Assembly: GCA_023663635.1 (NCBI GenBank)
Contig: JAMPHD010000008.1
Span: 1-64,000 of the forward strand
Direction of reading: 5' to 3'
DNA from: Acetatifactor muris
GTDB lineage: Bacteria > Bacillota > Clostridia > Lachnospirales > Lachnospiraceae
Length of the DNA: 64,000 bases
Below, piece after piece: positions 56,442-64,000 of the stretch. Made by a program: the position numbers and the translations under genes. Below the pieces are notes generated by a model, which saw only the letters and a program-made list of their open reading frames with translations, was not told the DNA's origin and made no database searches. How positions within the stretch are numbered: the stretch's first letter is position 1; each line of letters opens with the position of its first letter.

Positions 56442-56588
56442 ATGGCAAAATCAAAATTGATGGAGAATTTTCTCACAAAAGAAGGTGAATCCGTAGAAGA
56501 AGCACGGGCGCGACTGGCGGTTGAACAAAAAGAAAGAGAAGAAAAGAGTGCGGCAGAAATGCAGAGCAGAAAGGCAGGTATGAAATAA
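56442..56588 (+). CDS. Small charged protein of 48 residues
   Basis: A very polar, Lys/Glu-rich helix (starts MAKSKLMENFLTKEGESVEE, ends EEKSAAEMQSRKAGMK). AAGGAG six bases before the ATG at 56442 is a good site. Its stop overlaps the next ATG (TAATG), so it is translationally coupled to the membrane protein that follows. Function unknown; it may be a partner of that membrane protein. Confidence 0.75.
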   Translation: MAKSKLMENFLTKEGESVEEARARLAVEQKEREEKSAAEMQSRKAGMK

Positions 56589-56956
56589 TGAAAAAGAGTA
56601 CATTTGTGGCAATGATCCTGGGAACCGTCGGAGGAATTTTGTTTGCGTTGGGTATGTGCATGGCATTGATTCCGGAGTGGAACGCTTTCCGCCCGGGGGT
56701 CATTATGGGTGTGATCGGGGCGATCGTGCTGCTCATCATGGTGTTGGTATGGCGAAAAATGGAAAATAAGGGGCCGATCAAACTGTCCGGCAAGACCATT
56801 GGCGCCACTTTGATCGGAATTGTGGGAGCCCTGTTGTTCGGTGTCGGCATGTGCCTTACGATGGTATGGAGCCATATGGTCGCGGGCATCATCATCGGAG
56901 TTGTGGGAATTGTTGTACTGCTCTGTCTGATTCCGTTCATTAAGGGATTAAAATAA
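56588..56956 (+). CDS. Unknown membrane protein with two similar halves
   Basis: A 122-residue protein with four helices in two repeats: the first half has TFVAMILGTVGGILFALGMCMAL then VIMGVIGAIVLLIMVLVW, and the second has TIGATLIGIVGALLFGVGMCLTM then IIIGVVGIVVLLCLIPF. This looks like an internal duplication. Function unknown. It is coupled by overlap to the 48-residue gene and precedes a two-component system. Confidence 0.78.
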   Translation: MKKSTFVAMILGTVGGILFALGMCMALIPEWNAFRPGVIMGVIGAIVLLIMVLVWRKMENKGPIKLSGKTIGATLIGIVGALLFGVGMCLTMVWSHMVAGIIIGVVGIVVLLCLIPFIKGLK

Positions 56957-57010
56957 AGCCAAATATATGGTACAATATATAAAACCAAAGTGAAGGGTAT
57001 GGGGCAGGGT

Positions 57011-57934
57011 ATGAATAGGCAGCGTGTCATGCAGATATTAAAAAAAGTATTCAAATTACCGCCCCTGCCGACTCTGCTGATAGCAGTTCCTTCATTTGCG
57101 CTGGTGATCTATGTGTTGGTCAATGAAATCGAGAATGAGGCGGTCTCATACGCCGCATATATATTATCTGCCTATGCCCTGGTCATCACCGTAACGGGTA
57201 TCGTGGATATTGTCCGTTGGATCAGGCACGGGTTGGGAAGTCATCCCATGGTGAAAAAGGCGCGAAATATTCCCGTTTTGGAGAGATATCTGAAAGAGGC
57301 GTCTTTTCGCACGGAGATATCCCTGTATCAGGGGCTGTTCATCAATTTATTATATGTGGCCATAAAGTTCTTTTCCGGAGTCTACTACAGGTCATTTTGG
57401 TTTGGCGCACTGGCGGTATATTATCTTTTACTCGCGCTCATGCGCTTTGCCCTGCTCCACCATGTGAGGAGACAAAAGGAAAATAAGATTGCGGAGTGGA
57501 GGAGATATCGCCTTTGTGGGATCATGCTCCTCTTCATGAATCAGGCTTTGGTGGCGATCGTAGTGAGCGCCATACGACAGGAAGGCGGATTTGAATATGC
57601 CGGAATGTTGATCTATGTGATGGCGCTGTATGCTTTCTATACGATCATCACGGCAGTCATCAATGTCTTTAAATTCAGAAAATACGGGAGTCCGGTCCTG
57701 TCGGCGGCGAAGGTCATCAATTTAACCGCTGCGCTGGTCTCCATGTTTGCGTTGGAGATCGCCATGCTGACGCAGTTTGGCGGGGATGAAACGGAGTTTC
57801 GGCACATCATGACGTCCGCCACCGGCGCGGGAGTATGTGTGATCGTGTTGGGCTTGGCGATCTATATGATCGTTCGGTCCACAAAGGCTCTGAGAGAAAT
57901 CGGGCGGAGTATGAAAAGCTCTGAACGGAGGTGA
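57011..57934 (+). CDS. Unknown polytopic membrane protein
   Basis: About 307 residues with around eight hydrophobic segments. No family was recognised. It lies between the small membrane protein and the response regulator on the same strand, with only six bases before the regulator. The start is uncertain: ATG at 57011 and 56999 and GTG at 56990 are all possible; I give 57011. It may be the sensor partner or target of the kinase downstream. Confidence 0.75.
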   Translation: MNRQRVMQILKKVFKLPPLPTLLIAVPSFALVIYVLVNEIENEAVSYAAYILSAYALVITVTGIVDIVRWIRHGLGSHPMVKKARNIPVLERYLKEASFRTEISLYQGLFINLLYVAIKFFSGVYYRSFWFGALAVYYLLLALMRFALLHHVRRQKENKIAEWRRYRLCGIMLLFMNQALVAIVVSAIRQEGGFEYAGMLIYVMALYAFYTIITAVINVFKFRKYGSPVLSAAKVINLTAALVSMFALEIAMLTQFGGDETEFRHIMTSATGAGVCVIVLGLAIYMIVRSTKALREIGRSMKSSERR

Positions 57935-57940
57935 TGGCGG

Positions 57941-58612
57941 ATGGTTTCTATATTGGTGGTGGAGGATGATACGAAGTTAAACAGGATTGTGTGCACCTAT
58001 TTGAATGACAGCGGATTTCGGGCAAAAGGCTGCCTGAATGCGCAGGAGGCCTATGAGGAGCTGTACAATAATCTGTATGAACTGATCATTTCGGATATTA
58101 TGATGCCCGGGACGGATGGATTTGAATTTGCCCGCACCGTGCGACAGGTGAACAGGAATATTCCCATTTTGTTCATGTCGGCCAGAGACGATCTTCCCTC
58201 TAAGCAAAAAGGTTTCCAATTGGGGATTGATGATTATATGGTCAAACCTATTGAATTGGGAGAATTGCTGTTGCGTGTCCGCGCGCTGCTGCGAAGAGCC
58301 AACATTGAGATGGAGCGGAAGATCATTGCAGGTAATCTGGTGTTGGACGCGGATGCCATGAGCGCGGAGATCAATGGGGAGGAAGTGACGCTGACCACCA
58401 GAGAATTTCATATTTTATATAAGTTGTTGTCCTACCCCAAGAAAACTTTTTCCAGGGCACAGCTCTTGGATGAATTTTGGGGTGTGGACAGTGATACCGG
58501 TCTGCGGGCAGTGGATGTCTATGTGACAAAACTGCGGGATAAGCTGTCAGAGTGCGACGGCTTTAAGATCGTTACGGTGCGGGGGTTGGGATACAAGGCG
58601 GTGTTGCAATGA
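57941..58612 (+). CDS. OmpR-family response regulator
   Basis: A 223-residue regulator: receiver domain with Asp52 (LIISDIMMPGTDG) and the Lys in VKPIELGEL, then an OmpR-type winged helix (LTTREFHILYKLLSYPKKTFSRAQLLDEFWG). GGAGGTGATGG precedes the ATG. It overlaps the kinase gene by four bases. Confidence 0.94.
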   Translation: MVSILVVEDDTKLNRIVCTYLNDSGFRAKGCLNAQEAYEELYNNLYELIISDIMMPGTDGFEFARTVRQVNRNIPILFMSARDDLPSKQKGFQLGIDDYMVKPIELGELLLRVRALLRRANIEMERKIIAGNLVLDADAMSAEINGEEVTLTTREFHILYKLLSYPKKTFSRAQLLDEFWGVDSDTGLRAVDVYVTKLRDKLSECDGFKIVTVRGLGYKAVLQ

Positions 58613-59697
58613 GAGAGCGCGGACACGATTACAACAGGAACATAAGGCAGGATCGTTTTCCGGCCTCACTCTTTGTGATAAATCTGTGCGTGCTCCTTTT
58701 GATGTCCGGCATTCATATGGGTCTGATCGTTTTTATGGAAACCGTACAATGGAATGCAGTGGTACAATCCATCGTTCCCGTATTGTATTGGGCGGCGATC
58801 GCATTGGGACTGACCCTGTTTGCAAGGCACAAAATACGCCAAGTTTACGAGGATCCCATGCATAAACTGGCCGATGCCACCACCAAGGTGGCTCAGGGAG
58901 ATTTTTCCGTGTATGTTCCCACCATCCATACGGCGGATAAATGGGATTATCTCGATGCGATGATCGTGGATTTTAATAAGATGGTGGAGGAATTGGGCAG
59001 CATTGAGACACTGAAGACGGACTTTATCTCCAATGTATCCCACGAGATGAAGACACCCATAGCCGTCATCAAAAATTATGCGGAACTTCTGCAACAGGAT
59101 GGGATATCGGAGGAACAGCGCAGGGAATACTCGCTTTCCATTGAAAATGCCGCTGTCAAACTATCCGATCTGATCACGGATATCTTGCGACTGAACAAAC
59201 TGGAAAATCAGAGGATCACGCCGGAGGTGATGACCTATGATCTGTGCCGGCAGCTCTGTGAGTGTATCCTGCAATTTGAGGATGCGTGGGACGAGAAGAA
59301 ACTTGAGTTGGAAACGGAGATAGAGGATGCCGCGATCATAAGAGCGGATGCCGGTCTGTTGGAGTTGGTGTGGAATAATCTGCTCTCCAATGCCATCAAA
59401 TTCACGGAGCCCGGCGGAAGGGTGACCGTCAACCAGACATCTGACGCACAATACGTCAGGGTGTCCGTGTCCGACACGGGCTGTGGGATCAGTCGGGAAA
59501 ATATGGCTCATATTTTTGACAAATTCTATCAGGGCGATACTTCTCATTCCAAGGAGGGAAACGGATTGGGGCTGGCATTGGTAAAGAGAGTGTTGGAACT
59601 GATGGATGGCGACATTCAGGTCTCTGGGCAGGAGGGATCAGGCAGTACCTTTACGGTGACACTGCCCGCGGCTGAGGAAATCGGAGGAAGATCGTGA
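58609..59697 (+). CDS. Sensor histidine kinase with short periplasmic part
   Basis: A 362-residue kinase with two membrane helices close together (LFVINLCVLLLMSGIHMGLIVF and IVPVLYWAAIALGLTLF), so it probably senses in or near the membrane. A HAMP domain, His145 in NVSHEMKTPIAV, and a HATPase domain (NNLLSNAIKFTEPGG, DTGCGI, GNGLGLALVKRV) follow. The membrane proteins before and after it in the operon are likely its partners. Confidence 0.93.
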   Translation: MRERGHDYNRNIRQDRFPASLFVINLCVLLLMSGIHMGLIVFMETVQWNAVVQSIVPVLYWAAIALGLTLFARHKIRQVYEDPMHKLADATTKVAQGDFSVYVPTIHTADKWDYLDAMIVDFNKMVEELGSIETLKTDFISNVSHEMKTPIAVIKNYAELLQQDGISEEQRREYSLSIENAAVKLSDLITDILRLNKLENQRITPEVMTYDLCRQLCECILQFEDAWDEKKLELETEIEDAAIIRADAGLLELVWNNLLSNAIKFTEPGGRVTVNQTSDAQYVRVSVSDTGCGISRENMAHIFDKFYQGDTSHSKEGNGLGLALVKRVLELMDGDIQVSGQEGSGSTFTVTLPAAEEIGGRS

Positions 59698-60251
59698 TGG
59701 ATGATATGGGAAGACAATCTCATAATTTTGTGGGATATGAATATAAGGAGATAGTTGCAGAAAGCGACAGGGTCTCCCTTTTGTTGGACGGATATGAGAG
59801 CTTTGGGTGGGAGCCTGACGAAAATATACCGGGCAGCGGTAGTGTCATCCATGCGCAGGCCCGAAAGAAAGCAGCCCTGCATCTGAAACGAAACCGCAAG
59901 ATCATAAATAAAGCGGAACTCACGAGGCTGCAGAGAAATTTTGAGGCATGCGTAGGCGAGATTGATGCTCTGGAGAGAGCCAAAACCTCCAAAGCCACCG
60001 TGTACGCGCTGGTCATGGCGGTGATCGGCACAGCATTTATGGCAGGTTCCGTCTTTGCGATCACGGCGCCAACTCCCTATATCATTCTGTCCACATTGCT
60101 CGGTGTCCCCGGAGTGATCGGATGGATCCTTCCGTATTTTCTGTACAGAAAGACGGTGAACAGACAGACGCAGAAACTGACGCCGTTGATCGAGGCAAAA
60201 TATGATGAGATTTATGAAATTTGCGAAAAAGGAAATAAATTGTTACACTGA
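59697..60251 (+). CDS. Unknown membrane protein after the kinase
   Basis: A 184-residue protein: a soluble N-terminal domain of about 95 residues (NFVGYEYKEIVAESDRVSLL) that ends in a basic stretch, two membrane helices (VYALVMAVIGTAFMAGSVFAI and YIILSTLLGVPGVIGWILPYF) and a short tail. The ATG at 59697 overlaps the kinase stop (TGATG). Not recognised; likely part of the same signalling operon. Confidence 0.78.
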   Translation: MDDMGRQSHNFVGYEYKEIVAESDRVSLLLDGYESFGWEPDENIPGSGSVIHAQARKKAALHLKRNRKIINKAELTRLQRNFEACVGEIDALERAKTSKATVYALVMAVIGTAFMAGSVFAITAPTPYIILSTLLGVPGVIGWILPYFLYRKTVNRQTQKLTPLIEAKYDEIYEICEKGNKLLH

Positions 60252-60292
60252 GTATAGTTGAGTGAATTTATATACGAAACGGAGGAACTTGC

Positions 60293-61033
60293 ATGCGGGA
60301 GCAGATTTATGCGTACATCAAAAAGAAATACAAAATTTCCCCGGAGTATCCTTGGGCGAAGTATGACGGAAACGCTGTCTTCCGTCACAGCGACAATCAA
60401 AAGTGGTTCGCGCTGATCATGAATGTCGGCAGGGACAAGTTGGGTCTTCCGGGACAGGGATATGTGGATGTGATCAATCTAAAGATCGAGGATGAGATGT
60501 TTAGGGATGTGTTGGTACAGGATGCGGGCATTTTCCCTGCTTATCACATGAATAAGCAGCATTGGATCACGGTGCTTTTGGATGGCACCGTGGAGGAGGA
60601 CAGGATCTATGATCTGATTGATACCGGTTTTGCGGCCACCGCGTCCCCAAAAAAGAAGACTAAGATCCGTCCGCCCAAGGAGTGGATCATTCCCGCCAAC
60701 CCTAAATTCTACGATGTGGAAAGCGCCTTTGCAAAAGAGGAGACGATCGAATGGAAACAGAGCGGCAGTATGAAAGCAGGGGACACGGTCTTTCTGTATG
60801 TGGCGGCTCCCGTGTCGGCCATTCTCTATAAATGCAAGGTTGTGGAGACAGACATTCCCTATGATTATCAGGATAAGAACCTGACCATCACCACCGTGAT
60901 GAAGATCCGGTTGCTGCGAAGGTATGAGCCGCAGCAGTTCACCTTTGACAGGCTGAAAGAGGAGTACGGGATCTATGCCGTGCGCGGGCCGAGAGGGATA
61001 CCCAACAGTCTAAGCCATGCGCTGAACAGCTAA
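60293..61033 (+). CDS. MmcQ/YjbR-like and EVE-like fusion protein
   Basis: A 246-residue protein in two parts. Residues about 1-115 match the MmcQ/YjbR fold (YPWAKYDGNAVFRHSDNQKWFALIMNV, then GIFPAYHMNKQHWITVLLDG). After a basic linker, residues about 125-246 match an EVE-like (PUA) fold (EWIIPANPKFYDVESAFA, then GSMKAGDTVFLYVAAPVSAILYKCKVVE). EVE domains read modified bases and are often linked to restriction. GGAGG precedes the ATG. It ends 130 bases before the nuclease-like gene, which has its own promoter. Confidence 0.75.
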   Translation: MREQIYAYIKKKYKISPEYPWAKYDGNAVFRHSDNQKWFALIMNVGRDKLGLPGQGYVDVINLKIEDEMFRDVLVQDAGIFPAYHMNKQHWITVLLDGTVEEDRIYDLIDTGFAATASPKKKTKIRPPKEWIIPANPKFYDVESAFAKEETIEWKQSGSMKAGDTVFLYVAAPVSAILYKCKVVETDIPYDYQDKNLTITTVMKIRLLRRYEPQQFTFDRLKEEYGIYAVRGPRGIPNSLSHALNS

Positions 61034-61079
61034 AAAGCAATAAAAGAAATTCTCATCATTAACAGGCATGTGCAGGTAA

Positions 61080-61108
61080 TTTACAAAAGCAATAATATGT
61101 GATACTAT
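61080..61108 (+). promoter_or_regulatory. Promoter of the nuclease-phosphoesterase pair
   Basis: TTTACA, 17 bases, TACTAT. Both elements match five of six bases with ideal spacing. It lies about 55 bases before the start codon at 61163 and after the YjbR-EVE stop, so the two-gene unit is likely transcribed on its own. Confidence 0.7.
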
Positions 61109-61162
61109 TAATATGTTGATATATGAGTAACACAAAATACAATGGGAAAAGAGGTATTGGCT

Positions 61163-61822
61163 ATGGTAGAACGGACAGAGATGCGGGGCGGATATGAAGT
61201 CACTTATTATACGGTGGATATCGATGACGCGATGAAAGCGCAGGCGATGGATTTTGCGAGGAAACTGATCCTGACGGATAATCAGTATTCCCGTTTGCTG
61301 CCCAAGGAGGTCCGCGAGGGCGGAGACCAAAATGTGAAGGCGCAGATAGAAATACAGAGGACCTACATGGGAAAGCTTGGTGAGTTGGCGTTTGTCCGTC
61401 TGCTTAGAGAGAGCGGAAGAGCCGTGGATGTAGGAGACATGTTCACTATTTATGAGGGACAGACGCATGTGGATGCATTTGATTTTAAGACCGCGACCGG
61501 ACATTCGGTGGACGTGAAGACGGGGTTTAGAGATATACATAAGCGGTTGTTGGTCAACGTGGAGCAATTCGATCGTATTCCCAAGGACTATTATGTAGGT
61601 GTGAAAGTGTATGCTTTGGATAGGGATCCTGAGTTGACATTGGTGGATTGGAATCAGATCACTAAAGCTGACATATTTGGATACGCAGAGCATGCTTATA
61701 TGAAAAATTATGCGGAGATACGGGATTTCGGGGAGGGCCCGGCCAGATGGCTGTATTATAACAGGCTGCTTGGCATTGACAGGCTGATAGCGGAGTTTCC
61801 GCTGATCATTCCGACTATTTAA
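61163..61822 (+). CDS. PD-(D/E)XK nuclease-like protein
   Basis: A 219-residue protein with the pattern of a PD-(D/E)XK nuclease: Glu74 in GKLGELAFVRLL, Asp107 in DAFDFKT, and Asp117-Val-Lys119 in HSVDVKTGFRDIHKR, followed by the strand DYYVGVKVYAL. The spacing is right for a catalytic core, but I infer it by eye. The ATG at 61163 has AGAGG about nine bases upstream; the ATG at 61142 has no site. The stop lies 11 bases before the phosphoesterase-NTPase gene, and a strong promoter precedes the pair. Confidence 0.7.
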   Translation: MVERTEMRGGYEVTYYTVDIDDAMKAQAMDFARKLILTDNQYSRLLPKEVREGGDQNVKAQIEIQRTYMGKLGELAFVRLLRESGRAVDVGDMFTIYEGQTHVDAFDFKTATGHSVDVKTGFRDIHKRLLVNVEQFDRIPKDYYVGVKVYALDRDPELTLVDWNQITKADIFGYAEHAYMKNYAEIRDFGEGPARWLYYNRLLGIDRLIAEFPLIIPTI

Positions 61823-61833
61823 GGAGAGGGTAT

Positions 61834-64000
61834 ATGGGGACATTCAGATGGTTACATTTGTCGGACTTTCATACCGGAAAGGACAATTACGGGCAGAAGA
61901 AGTTTTTTGAATATATCTTGGAACATGTTAAAAAGAAAAAGGATGAGGGTATTCTTCCGGATGCCGTCTTTATCACCGGGGACATTGCGGACAAGGGAAT
62001 GAAAGAGCAGTATGATGTGTTTCTCAAGGATTTTTTGTTTCCGCTGATGGATACCTATGACGATCCGCCGGAAGTCTATATGGTTCCCGGAAATCATGAT
62101 GTGGACAGGGAAGTTTGTCGGTTGGCGGCTAAATCCCTGTATGGCGTTTTGGACGAGAAGAAGAGCAAATTCTTTGACACGGGAGAGTCCGGCCATAAGG
62201 TGCGTCAGGAGATATTGGACAGATTTAAGGCCTTTCAAAATATGTTGGAAGACAGTCTGTGTTCCGTGGGACAGGAGATTTTCGAGCGGGGATATTTTAC
62301 GGATCAGATCAACATAGGAGAGCGCAAAATAGGAATTGTGGGAGTGAATACCGCATGGCTTTCCCATTCCAAAGAAGATAAGGAGAATCTGACACCCGGA
62401 AAATATATGTTGGAGGAAGCCCTGCAGACGGTCAAGGACTGTGACTATAAACTGGTACTGGGACATCATCCGCTGAGTTGGTTTAGAGGGGCGCAGAAAC
62501 AACAGATAACGGCTGTCTTATCCAAATACAAAGCGATTTATCTGCACGGGCATCTCCACAATAACAGTGGGGAGTATTCTCTGTCTGTCAATACGGGATT
62601 CTTGGCCCTGCAGAGCGGCGCTGCCTTTCAGGAGCGGGAGGACGAAGTCTATTATAACGCGCTGCAATGGGGCGAACTGCTGTTGGAAGAAGATACCGTG
62701 CGGGTAATCCCCGAGAGGTGGTCTGTTTCCGGTCAACATTTTGTTGCCGATTCCTCAGAGAGACTGCCCGATGAATTTAGAGAGAAAGGCCGGTATGACA
62801 GTTGGTTATTTCCCTGCACGGTGGCCGTATCCGCCAAAGCGACGGACCACAAGGCGGAGCCTCAGGCAAAAGTGCCCTTCGGGTGGCGCCGGATCGACGG
62901 TTCTTCTTTTAAATCGGACAAGGAACCTTCAACTGAAGATATCTTAAAATATTTTGACGGCAAAGAGCCGTCCTATGAAGAGATTTTTTCTTCGTATATC
63001 CCCGTGCGGAGGATCGTGAGAGATATCAGGGATGAATTTGTCAGAACGGATGCCAACAATATGATACAATGTTCCCTGATCACGGGAGCGGGTGGAGAGG
63101 GCAAGACCACGGTTCTGCTGCAGGTTGCCGGAATGTTGGCGAAGGAGGACAACTGGCAGGCATTGGTGCTGCGGCAGGTGGATAAAGATTTTCAGCTGCA
63201 GGAGGAACAACTTTTGAGCGTCACACGGGAAGGCCGTTGGGTCATCTGCGTGGACAACTGTTTCCCTGTTTCGGAAGGGCTGTTTGAGCTGTTGAAAAAG
63301 TTGGAGAAAAGAGGACAGCGCCATGTGCATCTTTTGTTGTGCGCGCGGGATATCGACTGGAATAACGGTCAGTCGGGAGATTTGAGTTGGGCGGACTATG
63401 CGAATTTCCGAGCCTATAGGTTAAGAGGCATCGATAGGGAGGATGCCGAGAAGATCGTGAAGGCTTGGGAGAGGCTGGGCGAGAAAGGTCTGGGCAAACT
63501 CAAAGATTTGAGTATTTCCGAGGCCACCGAACAGTTGGTCCGCTCCGCCAAGAATGAGGAGGGAAAATACGGCGCTTCGGAGGGAGCGCTGTTGGGAGCC
63601 ATGCTGACTACGCGATATGGGGAGGAATTGCAGAATCATATCCGCAACATGATCCTGCGTTTGCAGGCCATCCCTGTGGGACATGTATCGCTTTTGGATG
63701 TCTTTGTCTATATTGTAGCCATGCACTCAGAGAGGCTGTATTTTCTGACCAAGACCGTCATAGCGCAGTTGTTTGATTACGCGCTGAAGGATGTCAAAAA
63801 GTATATTTTGGGGCCTTTGGGAGATGAGGCTGCCAGCGCGGTCAGCGGTGATAAGATTTTTACCAGACACATCCTGATCGCGCAGTCGGCGCGCAAGATT
63901 CTGGACGAGGAGTTCCATGTGGACTTTGACGAGAAATTCCTTGAATTGGTGGAGGCGGCCATGGATGCCAAGAGATGCGGAGAGTTTGTGGAATCCATCA
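61834..64000 (+). CDS. Calcineurin-like phosphoesterase fused to STAND-type P-loop NTPase (3' end outside window)
   Basis: The frame is open from ATG 61834 to the window end (722 codons visible). AAGGAGAGG sits just upstream. The N-terminal 260 residues are a calcineurin-like metallophosphoesterase with the full metal set: Asp11-x-His13 (SDFHTG), Asp50 (TGDIAD), Gly86-Asn-His-Asp89, GHH at 210-212, and GHLH at 239-242. A linker of about 120 residues leads to a P-loop domain with Walker A GAGGEGKTT (418-426), a Walker B-like VICVDN (Asp474) and a sensor-like LLLCARDIDW. Beyond this the sequence is helical. The layout, effector enzyme plus NTPase, is that of STAND-type conflict proteins. The C-terminal sensor region is not seen. 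Confidence 0.85.
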   Translation, partial: MGTFRWLHLSDFHTGKDNYGQKKFFEYILEHVKKKKDEGILPDAVFITGDIADKGMKEQYDVFLKDFLFPLMDTYDDPPEVYMVPGNHDVDREVCRLAAKSLYGVLDEKKSKFFDTGESGHKVRQEILDRFKAFQNMLEDSLCSVGQEIFERGYFTDQINIGERKIGIVGVNTAWLSHSKEDKENLTPGKYMLEEALQTVKDCDYKLVLGHHPLSWFRGAQKQQITAVLSKYKAIYLHGHLHNNSGEYSLSVNTGFLALQSGAAFQEREDEVYYNALQWGELLLEEDTVRVIPERWSVSGQHFVADSSERLPDEFREKGRYDSWLFPCTVAVSAKATDHKAEPQAKVPFGWRRIDGSSFKSDKEPSTEDILKYFDGKEPSYEEIFSSYIPVRRIVRDIRDEFVRTDANNMIQCSLITGAGGEGKTTVLLQVAGMLAKEDNWQALVLRQVDKDFQLQEEQLLSVTREGRWVICVDNCFPVSEGLFELLKKLEKRGQRHVHLLLCARDIDWNNGQSGDLSWADYANFRAYRLRGIDREDAEKIVKAWERLGEKGLGKLKDLSISEATEQLVRSAKNEEGKYGASEGALLGAMLTTRYGEELQNHIRNMILRLQAIPVGHVSLLDVFVYIVAMHSERLYFLTKTVIAQLFDYALKDVKKYILGPLGDEAASAVSGDKIFTRHILIAQSARKILDEEFHVDFDEKFLELVEAAMDAKRCGEFVESI

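Overview
The window is the chromosomal origin region of a low-to-moderate GC Gram-positive bacterium of the class Clostridia, most likely a Lachnospiraceae. The reasons are the gene order rpmH-rnpA-yidD-yidC-jag-mnmE-mnmG-rsmG facing dnaA-dnaN-yaaA-recF-gyrB-gyrA across an AT-rich DnaA-box region, small families typical of that group (DUF3881, DUF4446, a stand-alone FakA-like domain), and strong AGGAGG ribosome binding sites. The family names rest on reading the translations; no database search was run.

Left arm (1-15236, nearly all minus strand, so transcribed away from the origin): a partial tRNA-Arg, DUF3881, serS, DUF4446, parB and parA; then a short plus-strand interval holding a promoter, a long RNA hairpin, a FakA-like small gene and a parS cluster; then accessory genes (a nitrilase-family amidase, an acetyltransferase, an SRPBCC protein and a truncated DegS-like kinase fragment); then rsmG, mnmG, mnmE, jag, yidC, yidD, rnpA and rpmH. 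Replication, chromosome partition, tRNA wobble modification, membrane insertion and gyrase genes form the conserved core.

Origin and right arm (15237-24629): oriC, then dnaA, dnaN, yaaA, recF, gyrB and gyrA, all on the plus strand and closed by a terminator. GyrB carries an unusual low-complexity insertion of about 85 residues.

Accessory and housekeeping mix (24630-45049): YbaK deacylase, cation/proton antiporter, an AlbA_2/Schlafen-ASCH-nuclease-like cluster, GyrI-like protein, acetyltransferases, a CapA lipoprotein, an ECF S component with a DUF4430 protein behind a two-component system, mutS2, a membrane glycosyltransferase with an HtrA-like pseudoprotease, a YhaM-type exoribonuclease, an inositol-phosphatase-family enzyme and rlmD.

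Phage-derived segment (about 45050-50010): tail protein, holin and endolysin placed directly after rlmD, then a PemK-like protein and a 57-residue gene flanked by two related palindromes.

Right end (50215-64000): a chemoreceptor, a NUDIX hydrolase, a divergent LysR/hydrolase pair, a DUF362 lipoprotein, a membrane-protein and two-component operon, a YjbR-EVE fusion, and finally a promoter followed by a PD-(D/E)XK-like nuclease gene and a calcineurin-phosphoesterase/P-loop NTPase gene that runs off the window. This last pair is the best candidate for an undescribed conflict or defence system. Second is the structured plus-strand RNA at 4769-4895.
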